The notes beneath the pieces are model-generated. The model did not search any database, had not been told where the DNA came from, and worked only from the letters and a program-made list of their open reading frames with translations. From Patescibacteria group bacterium (lineage in GTDB: Bacteria; Patescibacteriota; Minisyncoccia; JAHISW01; Tagabacteraceae): a stretch of DNA of 5,809 bases. The stretch covers positions 1-5,809 of the forward strand of contig JAHISW010000077.1 of assembly GCA_018817995.1 (NCBI GenBank), read 5' to 3'. Below, piece after piece: positions 1-5,750 of this stretch (position 1 is its first letter; the number at the start of each line of letters is the position of its first letter). A program made the translations under genes and the position numbers.

Positions 1-635
1 CTGCTAGAGGTAGAATAATTCACGCTAATTATAAAAGTTGGATGTTTGAGGAAGACGGAAAAGCCATCGCTGAAATTAGTCAAATTCCCCTGCGGTTGGC
101 TTGGGCTATCACGATTCACAAAAGCCAGGGAATGACTCTTGATGCCGCCGAAATAGATTTGTCAAAATCATTCGTTGAGGGGATGGGCTATGTGGCTCTT
201 TCCAGGGTGCGTTCGCTTAGTGGGCTAAAATTGATGGGTTTAAATGATATGGCTTTAAGAATAAATAAAGATGTTTTGGAACTTGATAAAGAACTTATAA
301 AATCATCCTGCGATGTATGTTCAGAATTAAGCGAACTGCCGATTCAAGAAAAAGAAAAATGTCAGCAAGAATTTTTAGATTCTATTGTCGAGAAGGTTGA
401 AGCTACTCCCGAAAAAGCCAAGAAAAATAAATCGTTAAATAGCGACAAGGCTTATTCAGTTGCGGAAATAAATAAAGTTTATCCGACTGCTTACAAAAGA
501 TGGACTGAAGACGAAGAAAAAGAATTGGTTAATGCATTTGATGCCGGTACTGTAATAAAAAAGATTGCAAAGCTTCTCGGTCGGCAAACAGGAGGCATTC
601 GTTCAAGGCTTAAAAAATTAGGTAAAGTTGATTAA
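1..635 (+). CDS. PIF1/RecD-like superfamily 1B DNA helicase, C-terminal part (5' end outside window) with HTH tail
   Basis: The reading frame is open from the window edge (first full codon at 3), so the Walker A/B half lies upstream. Motif V is visible as AWAITIHKSQGMTLD (nt 99-143) and motif VI as GMGYVALSRVR (nt 180-212), whose Arg is the usual ATP-contacting residue. Together these are diagnostic of the PIF1/RecD2 5'-3' helicase core, which unwinds DNA using ATP. A linker with a CDVC pair follows, then a Lys/Glu-rich stretch. The tail (about nt 495-623) begins RWTEDEEKELV and ends GGIRSRLKKLG, which reads as a SANT/Myb-like helix-turn-helix and is probably an extra DNA-binding module. The helicase assignment is well supported. 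The HTH call rests on pattern recognition. The stop lies 3 nt before the next small ORF, which suggests co-transcription. An internal ATG at 42 is not the true start, because motif V needs the upstream core. Confidence 0.9.
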   Translation, partial: ARGRIIHANYKSWMFEEDGKAIAEISQIPLRLAWAITIHKSQGMTLDAAEIDLSKSFVEGMGYVALSRVRSLSGLKLMGLNDMALRINKDVLELDKELIKSSCDVCSELSELPIQEKEKCQQEFLDSIVEKVEATPEKAKKNKSLNSDKAYSVAEINKVYPTAYKRWTEDEEKELVNAFDAGTVIKKIAKLLGRQTGGIRSRLKKLGKVD

Positions 636-638
636 AGC

Positions 639-737
639 ATGCTATCAAAGGAGGGTTGGAAAAAATATTATAAATTCAAGACAATAATTCAATGGGCAAT
701 AATCGCGATTGTTTTGTTGATAATTCTGTTGTTTTAA
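639..737 (+). CDS. Small single-span membrane peptide, 32 aa
   Basis: This short ORF starts with ATG 3 nt after the helicase stop and ends with TAA 12 nt before the ATG of the next gene. The encoded peptide begins MLSKEGWKKYYKFK, with six Lys in the first 14 residues. It then has an uninterrupted hydrophobic run from TIIQWAIIAIV to a C-terminal ILLF, about 18 residues. That is the layout of a one-span membrane peptide with a cytoplasmic basic N-terminus and the hydrophobic segment at the very C-terminus. No Shine-Dalgarno site precedes the ATG, so translation may be coupled to termination of the helicase. A perfect AAAGGAGGG (647-655) lies inside the ORF but is not followed by a usable start codon. 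Function is unknown. The basic/hydrophobic split and tight fit between genes argue for coding, but chance cannot be excluded. Confidence 0.5.
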   Translation: MLSKEGWKKYYKFKTIIQWAIIAIVLLIILLF

Positions 738-749
738 AACTTGGAAATT

Positions 750-2006
750 ATGAGAGAAGAAAAAATAAAACAACTGGCGCAGATTTTTGCTAAATATAAA
801 ATTTGTCCTCAAGATTGTTACGATGAATTTTCTTCGGTGCGAGTTTTTCAAAAAATGTTCCCTGATAATTATTTTAGCAAAGACTTGGAGACACTCATTT
901 CTTATCAACTTTATGAACCTATTCAACGCGGGGCTGATTTGCCGTGGTGGGGACAAAAATATTTCACAGAAGAACCCGGGCAAAGGGTTATGATAATAAG
1001 CCAAGATTCTTTAGCTGAAGATGCGGGAAGTGTTGTGTTTTGGGCGTTTTTGTATCCAGTGCTTCATACGAAAGAAGAATATTGTAAATTTATTGATCGT
1101 CGCGGTATGAATACAAGTTTTGCGTATAATAGTTGGAAAAAAATTTTTGACCAGATTAATGATTGGATGATTGATTTGGATTTTTGCTACATTACAGATG
1201 CCTCCAAGGTTTACAAAAAATCTTCTTGGAAGAATAGAGATTTTGATCACCAGAAGAGTAAAGAATTACTTGAGGAGGAAATAGTTTTCTGTAATCCAGA
1301 CGTAGTTATTCTTTTGGGAGCCCAGTCGCTCTCTTTGGTAGATTCAAACAAAAATTATGCTGAAACAGTGGAGGCCGGAAAGTCATTTTTGTTCAATGGC
1401 AGGAAATGCATTGTTTCCCCATTTTTATCCGGGAATGGGCCTTCGCAAAAAAACTTTAAAGAGCGTTTTTTTGGCTTTGTTTATCGAGTCGAACAGCTTT
1501 TAGAAAAATATGAAGATCCAAAATTTAATCGTTATAAATATATAGACAGCATGCCGCCCAGTGTTTATAAAAGCCTTCAGTATCTGATAACCGAAAAACT
1601 TTTGCGAACTGAAAGATATGAGAATTTGTATAAAGATTTTTTGCGAAAGAAGTTTGGTGCACCGCGGCAAACTTCTATTCAGGCGAGTCCTTTCGGCGAG
1701 GCCGAAAAAATAGTGGCTCGCCAAAAGATACTCAAAAAAAGAGAACAAGTAGAACAGGAACTAATAAATTTACTTAAAAAAACCAAAAGCGATTTTACAC
1801 TAAATCACATTAAAGACATTATTTACAACGAAGAAGAAACGGGCGATTTAGTAAAAATTATTGCCATGTTTGACCGCGGCCAAGGATTATTAAAAATGGA
1901 CAACATTTTGCAAGTTATAAATGAGGCATGGAATCTTTTTCCGCATAGATGTTTGGATGGTCTTTCACCGGAAGAAAAATTGCTGGAGTATAGAATGGAG
2001 CACTAA
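750..2006 (+). CDS. Uracil-DNA-glycosylase-like fold protein with extra C-terminal module, 418 aa
   Basis: ATG at 750 is preferred over the in-frame TTG at 741; GGA at 743-745 is the only hint of a ribosome site. Residues about 75-245 follow the order of UDG-superfamily landmarks. A strand ending RVMIISQDSL occupies the place of the GQDPY/GEAPG loop. FCYITDASKVYK resembles the strand before the second motif. A helix leads to NPDVVILLGAQSL, a typical 'P..vi.LG..a' strand. IVSPFLSGNGPSQKNF sits where HPSP normally lies. The catalytic His of that last motif is absent and the first loop is altered, so glycosylase activity is doubtful; a nucleic-acid-binding or different activity is possible. Residues about 318-347 are Lys/Glu-rich and helical. 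The C-terminus contains NEAWNLFPHRCLDGLSPEE, resembling the end of DDE transposase cores. Co-oriented with the helicase, it suggests DNA handling. The fold call is moderate; the exact function is unknown. Confidence 0.6.
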   Translation: MREEKIKQLAQIFAKYKICPQDCYDEFSSVRVFQKMFPDNYFSKDLETLISYQLYEPIQRGADLPWWGQKYFTEEPGQRVMIISQDSLAEDAGSVVFWAFLYPVLHTKEEYCKFIDRRGMNTSFAYNSWKKIFDQINDWMIDLDFCYITDASKVYKKSSWKNRDFDHQKSKELLEEEIVFCNPDVVILLGAQSLSLVDSNKNYAETVEAGKSFLFNGRKCIVSPFLSGNGPSQKNFKERFFGFVYRVEQLLEKYEDPKFNRYKYIDSMPPSVYKSLQYLITEKLLRTERYENLYKDFLRKKFGAPRQTSIQASPFGEAEKIVARQKILKKREQVEQELINLLKKTKSDFTLNHIKDIIYNEEETGDLVKIIAMFDRGQGLLKMDNILQVINEAWNLFPHRCLDGLSPEEKLLEYRMEH

Positions 2007-2014
2007 AATGAGAC

Positions 2015-2066
2015 ACCCCAAAACCCTTAAAATTATGTCGTTTTTGTCGCTGTCCCATTTTGGGGT
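2015..2066. repeat. 9-bp inverted repeat ACCCCAAAA / TTTTGGGGT
   Basis: The arms at 2015-2023 and 2058-2066 are perfectly complementary over 9 bp and separated by 34 nt. The loop is too long for an efficient intrinsic terminator and no T-run follows, so an insertion-sequence end or protein-binding site fits better than a terminator. Confidence 0.5.
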
Positions 2067-2165
2067 ATAGATGCGACTGCCTTATTTTGGTACCATAAAA
2101 TCAGCCAAAACAGCCCTCAACGGCCTAGCCCAGCTTGGTTCTAGACTGATGTGGTCAGCCAGTTT

Positions 2166-2200
2166 GGAGAAGGGGCGGCAAAAACCGCCTTTTCTCCTTT
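2166..2200 (+). terminator. Rho-independent terminator-like hairpin closing the helicase/UDG-like unit
   Basis: GGAGAAGGGGCGG (2166-2178) pairs over all 13 positions with CCGCCTTTTCTCC (2185-2197) if the two G-U wobbles are allowed in the plus-strand RNA. The loop is CAAAAA. A short TTT follows the stem. On the minus strand the wobbles become A-C mismatches and there is no T-run, so the hairpin favours plus-strand transcription. It lies about 160 nt after the upstream stop and before the next promoter. The weak T-run is the main reservation. Confidence 0.65.
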
Positions 2201-2246
2201 AATAGAGCCATATTTTGAAAAAAGCGTCCCAAAATGAGGGAGATTG

Positions 2247-2255
2247 TGTTAAAAT
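2247..2255 (+). promoter_or_regulatory. Extended -10 promoter TGTTAAAAT, probably giving a leaderless mRNA
   Basis: TGT followed by TAAAAT matches the extended -10 form TGnTAtaaT. No good -35 lies at the usual distance; TTGAAA at 2215-2220 is too far (29 nt). The downstream edge of the -10 is 6 nt before the ATG at 2262, so a start site at the normal distance falls on or within a base or two of the A of the ATG. No Shine-Dalgarno site precedes the gene, consistent with leaderless translation. Confidence 0.55.
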
Positions 2256-2261
2256 AGCAAT

Positions 2262-4496
2262 ATGCAGCTAATCAGACAAGAAAACTTTAATAAAAAAATC
2301 AAAGAAAATTTTGATTATAATTTTGATGTTGACGAGCGAGGACTTTATTCTATTTCAATCACAGCCACTTGTCGTTCCGGTAAACAAATAGGTGAAAGAG
2401 GTGGAGAAGATTTAAGAGTAGAAATAGATAATCAAAGTTTTAGAGAAATTCCATCAGAAAAAAATATTCAATTATACAATATTCCGGCTTCATGGAACGG
2501 AACAAAACTCAAAGGTTTAAACAAAACCGTTGTTTTTATATTATGGCTGGAAAAAGGAAATCATAAAATTACTTTTATACCTGACAGAGGAGCAAAAATA
2601 GAAAACATAAAGACTGAATTCATTGAAAGTACTTCAAAAATAAAATTTGATCTTGGAAAACAAGCTGAAGATGGCGACAGAAGGCCATGGTATACTTTTG
2701 TCTTAATTGATTTGCCTTTAAAACAAATCAAAGCAGAGGTAACAACTAAATGGAGATTCCCGGACAGTGATGATGTCAAGTTGATAATTGATGGCAAAAC
2801 AAGAAAGAATAAATGGTCAATTTTTCATAGATATTGGTGTTGGGCTGGGACCGTTGTTAAGAAGTTGAGGAGTAAAGAAATAGAAGAAAAGAAATTTGAA
2901 GAAAATTTAAATTCGGGTATTCATTATATTGAATTTTGGGCAGACAAAACTCCGACTCTGCATAACGTAGCGTTAGATTTTGGAGAATTTAAAGAGCCGT
3001 TTTTGAAAGGTTGGATTACTGACCCCAATGAAGATATAAGAGAGGTTAGTTTGAGAAGTGAACCTTCAAACAAAAGAGAAGACACAATTATTGCAAAAAT
3101 ATCTGTAGGCGAAGAAGTAAAAATTTTAGAAGAGATTATTGAGGGAGATCATGTTGCTTTCAGATCTAACATTTGGCATAAAGTAGAACACAGAGGGCAA
3201 GAAGGCTATATTCTTTCTACATATATTGATATAGTTGGCAGAACCACTAAACAAATTCAGGAAAAGATTATTAAAAAAGCAAAAGAATTAAAAGTCGATC
3301 CGGAAATTATTTTAGCGCTTGCCGAATGCGAATCTCATTTTAAGCAATACGCTGTTTCTAAAGCTGACGCAAAAGGCATTATGCAGCTTGCGCCGATTCT
3401 TATTGAAGATTTGAATGATCCACATAGGCCTTATTATAACCCCATAGATAATGAATTTGATATAGACCAAAATATTAGCGGAGGTATAAAATATTTTAAG
3501 TGGCTTTATTATGAGCGCTACAAAAACGACAAAGATAGATTACGAAAAGCACTAGCCGCATACAATTCAGGTCATAATAGTGTAGAAGTTGGTAAGCCAT
3601 TAGAGTTGGAATTATATGAAGGTCAGACAAAAAGAATTGTTGATTGCGCCCAGAACCATCTAAAGAAAAAAACTTTTAAGAAAATTTTGAAATCTTTGGC
3701 AAAAGTTGGAATTGGTTTGTTTTTAATTGTCCAATTGTTTTCATTTTACGAAGCCTTGATTGAACCAGAAAACGAAATAATTACTTATCCAGGCGATAAT
3801 TCTGCAAATGTTATCCAAACCGTCAGGAATACTGAACCAGATACTCAATTACTGGAGTTTCCAAGTATAGTTTGGGATAAAGATGTAGAAAAATTAGCCT
3901 TTTTTAATAAAGAAGCGAAACTTGTTAAAATAATACCAATTGAAAGATTAGATTTGGATTTAATATTTTCTGAATTTGTAAGCGAAAACTCAATTTATAT
4001 TGCAGATGAATTTATTGAATTTCCTGAAAACGTTTTTTATTTTTTAATTAGCACTTTTGGTTATTGCGGGGCTAGCGGTAATTGCACTTGGGGACTTTAT
4101 CAGCTTGACATCGAAAAAGACAAATTAGCGCTTATTGATGATGGTATATTTGGATCAGGAATTAGTTTTTATTTATCGCCAGATAATAAAAACTTGGCAA
4201 TAGAGAGAAGTGTGCATGGTGGTATTTGTAATTACGGTAATTATTTTGATGTGATTGATTTAGAAAATTTTGAGAAAACAGAAGTTAGGAAGCTTATGAA
4301 TCAGGAAAAGTATTGGGTTAACTTGATAGAATCTTTGGAATGGATAAATAATAACGAGATTAAGATTAAAACAGAACAATTTAATTGTGATGATAATGAA
4401 GGTCCGCTTCTTAAAAGAGTTTTGTTTTACGATGTGAGAAGTGGTAAAGTTCGTATTTTAGAAAGTAAAATTAGTAAATTTCAGGGTGCGGGGTAA
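2262..4496 (+). CDS. Modular SH3b-SLT lytic transglycosylase protein with internal membrane span, 744 aa
   Basis: The N-terminus (MQLIRQENFNKK) has no signal peptide. Residues about 15-120 and 125-242 are two beta-rich modules with alternating strand patterns, possibly jelly-roll/carbohydrate-binding-like. Residues about 261-325 read as a bacterial SH3 domain (VSLRSEPS to GYILSTYID). Residues about 331-440 are an SLT lytic transglycosylase domain: ALAECESHF with likely catalytic Glu357, GIMQL (372-376) and AAYNSG (432-437). Such domains cleave the MurNAc-GlcNAc bond of peptidoglycan. A Lys-rich stretch (468-481) precedes one hydrophobic span (about 482-499) followed by acidic residues. The C-terminal part (about 510-744) is beta-rich with four Cys (602, 608, 656, 709) and a propeller-like SPDNKNLAI. 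Positive-inside logic puts the SLT half in the cytoplasm, which is odd. The SLT call is strong; flanking domain names are tentative. Confidence 0.85.
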   Translation: MQLIRQENFNKKIKENFDYNFDVDERGLYSISITATCRSGKQIGERGGEDLRVEIDNQSFREIPSEKNIQLYNIPASWNGTKLKGLNKTVVFILWLEKGNHKITFIPDRGAKIENIKTEFIESTSKIKFDLGKQAEDGDRRPWYTFVLIDLPLKQIKAEVTTKWRFPDSDDVKLIIDGKTRKNKWSIFHRYWCWAGTVVKKLRSKEIEEKKFEENLNSGIHYIEFWADKTPTLHNVALDFGEFKEPFLKGWITDPNEDIREVSLRSEPSNKREDTIIAKISVGEEVKILEEIIEGDHVAFRSNIWHKVEHRGQEGYILSTYIDIVGRTTKQIQEKIIKKAKELKVDPEIILALAECESHFKQYAVSKADAKGIMQLAPILIEDLNDPHRPYYNPIDNEFDIDQNISGGIKYFKWLYYERYKNDKDRLRKALAAYNSGHNSVEVGKPLELELYEGQTKRIVDCAQNHLKKKTFKKILKSLAKVGIGLFLIVQLFSFYEALIEPENEIITYPGDNSANVIQTVRNTEPDTQLLEFPSIVWDKDVEKLAFFNKEAKLVKIIPIERLDLDLIFSEFVSENSIYIADEFIEFPENVFYFLISTFGYCGASGNCTWGLYQLDIEKDKLALIDDGIFGSGISFYLSPDNKNLAIERSVHGGICNYGNYFDVIDLENFEKTEVRKLMNQEKYWVNLIESLEWINNNEIKIKTEQFNCDDNEGPLLKRVLFYDVRSGKVRILESKISKFQGAG

Positions 4497-5554
4497 AGTT
4501 GTTTGTACCTTGTATTTCTTCCCATGCCAATACGTTCAACTTTTTTAAAGCGCATTAATTTATTTAATGCTTGTCTGACAGTTGGCTGGGCTACTTTTGT
4601 GTTTTTAGCAATTTCACCTGGTGTGGCGCTATCAACCTTTTTAATGTATTCCCAAACGGCTGTTTGTTTTTTGGTAAAGAGTTTTTCTATCCTTTCTTTT
4701 GATAATAATTCAACTGCTATTTGAGATTGTTCTAGGAAAATAGCAAGAAAGAAATTAAGCCACGGAGTGATATCATTTTTTTTCTCATCAATATTTTTTT
4801 GGCTTCTGCGAAGAGAAATATAATATTCTGGTTTATTGTCTTCAACAAGTTTTTCATGAGAAACATAGGGCATGTATAAATAGCCTTCTTTGAGTAGAAG
4901 AAGATTTGTAAGAATACGAGAAAGACGGCCGTTTCCGTCTTGGAATGGATGAATAGCTAAAAATTCAACAATAAAGTTGCTAACAATAAGCAGTGGGTGA
5001 TATTTTTTTTCTTTAAGCGCTTCTTGTGTCCATTCAACTAATTCCTGTGTTTTTTTAGGAGTAAGATATGGTGGTGTGGTATCAAAGAGAACAGCAATCG
5101 GGTTGTTGGTGTCGTCAACCATACATACTTTGTTTTCTTGTTTTTTATAGTCGCCTCGATGTGTTTTGTCTTTTTCAACATATTTGAGAAGTTCTTGATG
5201 AAAATGTTTGATAATATTTTCGTTAAATTGTAGTTTTTTCCACGAATTGAAAACATTATCAAGTAGTTCATAATACCCCCTGACTTCTTGTTTGTCACGA
5301 TTAGTAAATTTTTGTATATTCAGACCACGCATTAATCTTTCCACATCTTCATCGGATAGTTGAGCACCTTCAATACGAGTAGATGCTCCGGTGGAAGTAA
5401 TCAAAACAGATCGCTTGAGACGTCCTAAAATCTGTGGGCTTAGCTGAGCTCCCTTGCTCCATTGTCCTTTTAATTCATCAATTTGCGCTATTTTTGATAC
5501 AATGCTGGCTTGAATATGTTTAATTCGCTGGTCAAAATTTTTGTTTTTTGTCAT
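4481..5554 (-). CDS. fic: Class II Fic family protein (predicted AMP transferase) with C-terminal winged helix, 357 aa
   Basis: The Fic core motif is complete: HPFQDGNGRLSR (residues 202-213), with catalytic His202, the Asp/Asn/Gly anion-binding loop and both Arg. Fic proteins usually transfer AMP from ATP to a hydroxyl of a target protein. Upstream, S58-TRI-E62-G63 matches the inhibitory helix motif (S/T)xxxE(G/N). Its position before the core makes this a class II, self-inhibited Fic, so no separate antitoxin is required and none is adjacent. The target-docking flap is probably around NKVCMVDDTNNPIAVLF (141-157). Residues about 290-352 form a winged helix: TPGEIAKNTKVAQPTVRQAL as the HTH and GMGRNTRYK as the wing, suggesting DNA binding. 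Start ATG (complement of 5552-5554) has no clear Shine-Dalgarno site, but a good promoter lies about 42 nt upstream. The gene converges on the transglycosylase gene and overlaps its last 16 bp. The cellular target is unknown. Confidence 0.93.
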   Translation of the reverse strand: MTKNKNFDQRIKHIQASIVSKIAQIDELKGQWSKGAQLSPQILGRLKRSVLITSTGASTRIEGAQLSDEDVERLMRGLNIQKFTNRDKQEVRGYYELLDNVFNSWKKLQFNENIIKHFHQELLKYVEKDKTHRGDYKKQENKVCMVDDTNNPIAVLFDTTPPYLTPKKTQELVEWTQEALKEKKYHPLLIVSNFIVEFLAIHPFQDGNGRLSRILTNLLLLKEGYLYMPYVSHEKLVEDNKPEYYISLRRSQKNIDEKKNDITPWLNFFLAIFLEQSQIAVELLSKERIEKLFTKKQTAVWEYIKKVDSATPGEIAKNTKVAQPTVRQALNKLMRFKKVERIGMGRNTRYKQLYPAP

Positions 5555-5588
5555 GATTGTTCTGTGTGTTAATCTAATACTTTTAACT

Positions 5589-5608
5589 ATATCAGATTAT
5601 ATCAGATT
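5589..5608. repeat. Tandem 10-bp direct repeat ATATCAGATT x2 over the Fic -10 (candidate operator)
   Basis: ATATCAGATT occurs at 5589-5598 and again, identically and without a gap, at 5599-5608. The copies cover the -10 box and the predicted start site of the Fic promoter. A ten-base period places both copies on the same helix face. TTAATCTAAT at 5569-5578 matches the reverse complement of 5601-5610 at 9 of 10 positions, adding a third, inverted half-site. The winged helix of the Fic protein is a natural candidate ligand, but this is inference. Confidence 0.55.
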
Positions 5609-5624
5609 AAAAAATTAAAATCAA
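5596..5624 (-). promoter_or_regulatory. fic: Sigma-70-type promoter for the Fic gene
   Basis: Read on the minus strand, TTGATT (complement of 5619-5624) is a -35 box and TATAAT (complement of 5596-5601) is a perfect -10, with exactly 17 bp between. Transcription would start near 5589, giving a leader of about 35 nt before the ATG at 5554. This is the best promoter in the window. Confidence 0.75.
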
Positions 5625-5640
5625 ATACAATTTTAACCCA

Positions 5641-5701
5641 TCTAGGGCGACCGAGACGGTTCGAATCCTGGTCCTCCAGCAGTCTAGTGAGAGTGACCGA
5701 G
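5641..5701. repeat. Imperfect direct repeat TCTAG...GACCGAG
   Basis: TCTAG followed by GACCGAG occurs at 5641-5655 (3 nt between the two words) and again at 5683-5701 (7 nt between them). The repeats bracket the tRNA-like fragment. They may be a small duplication or recombination footprint; the words are short enough that chance is possible. Confidence 0.35.
5649..5682 (+). pseudogene. tRNA 3'-end-like fragment (T-arm signature), possible attachment-site remnant
   Basis: GGTTCGAATCC (5658-5668) carries the invariant T-loop pattern G-TTCGAAT-C, followed by CTGG-like stem bases, a seven-base acceptor-like TCCTCCA and GCA. Only the two inner T-stem pairs form; the outer three would pair only if the 5' side were CCA, not GAC. 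The preceding 75 nt contain no matching 5' acceptor strand, D-arm or anticodon arm. So this is not an intact tRNA. It may be a decayed tRNA 3' end of the kind left by integrative elements, or a chance match. Confidence 0.3.
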
Positions 5702-5703
5702 GA

Positions 5704-5718
5704 GGGTTTATATAACCC
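5704..5718. other. Small hairpin GGGTT-TATAT-AACCC
   Basis: A perfect 5-bp stem (5704-5708 with 5714-5718) encloses a 5-nt loop. AT-rich sequence follows on the plus strand but there is no clean T-run, so a terminator role is weak. It lies in the divergent region between the Fic promoter and the partial ORF at 5751. Confidence 0.3.
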
Positions 5719-5750
5719 ATAAGATTAATTATTAATTTATTTTATATAAA

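Larger units (their letters stand above)
2007..2241. other. Non-coding interval with CCCAAAA/TTTTGGG repeats; possible degraded mobile-element end
   Basis: No convincing gene lies here. The interval is visibly richer in G+C than the flanking genes. It contains ACCCCAAAA (2015-2023) and its exact inverted copy TTTTGGGGT (2058-2066), a related GTCCCAAAATGAGGG (2226-2240), and TCAGCCA twice (2101-2107 and 2155-2161). AAAATGAG occurs near both edges (2005-2012 and 2231-2238), like a short target duplication, although it overlaps the upstream stop codon. The motifs recall insertion-sequence ends, and the preceding protein carries a transposase-tail-like motif. No transposase or clean terminal inverted repeat is present, so this is an inference of low strength. 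Confidence 0.3.

Noticed and set aside
647..655. Perfect Shine-Dalgarno-like AAAGGAGGG
   Set aside because: No ATG, GTG or TTG lies at the usual 5-10 nt downstream; it falls inside the 32-codon ORF and is probably coding sequence there.
645..1004. Minus-strand 119-codon ORF
   Set aside because: Opposite-strand shadow of the small peptide and UDG-like gene; Phe/Asn/Ile-rich low-complexity product with no domain.
2008..2070. 20-codon ORF after the UDG-like gene, starting at ATG 2008
   Set aside because: Short, no ribosome site, no membrane or other recognisable pattern, and it runs through the inverted repeat.
4481..4483. Recoded TGA (Gly) as in Gracilibacteria/Absconditabacteria
   Set aside because: TGA ends the Fic gene right after a natural winged-helix C-terminus, and no TGA interrupts any conserved domain, so the standard code fits.
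5038..5298. Minus-strand 86-codon ORF inside the Fic gene
   Set aside because: Shifted-frame shadow of the Fic coding region, whose own frame carries all family motifs.
4481..5554. Two-gene Fic toxin-antitoxin module
   Set aside because: No antitoxin-like ORF is adjacent; the inhibitory helix motif is inside the Fic protein itself.
5649..5682. Intact tRNA gene
   Set aside because: Only two T-stem pairs form and no D-arm, anticodon arm or 5' acceptor strand is present.
5700..5706. Perfect Shine-Dalgarno-like AGGAGGG
   Set aside because: No start codon follows at a usable distance; the ATG at 5751 is more than 40 nt away.
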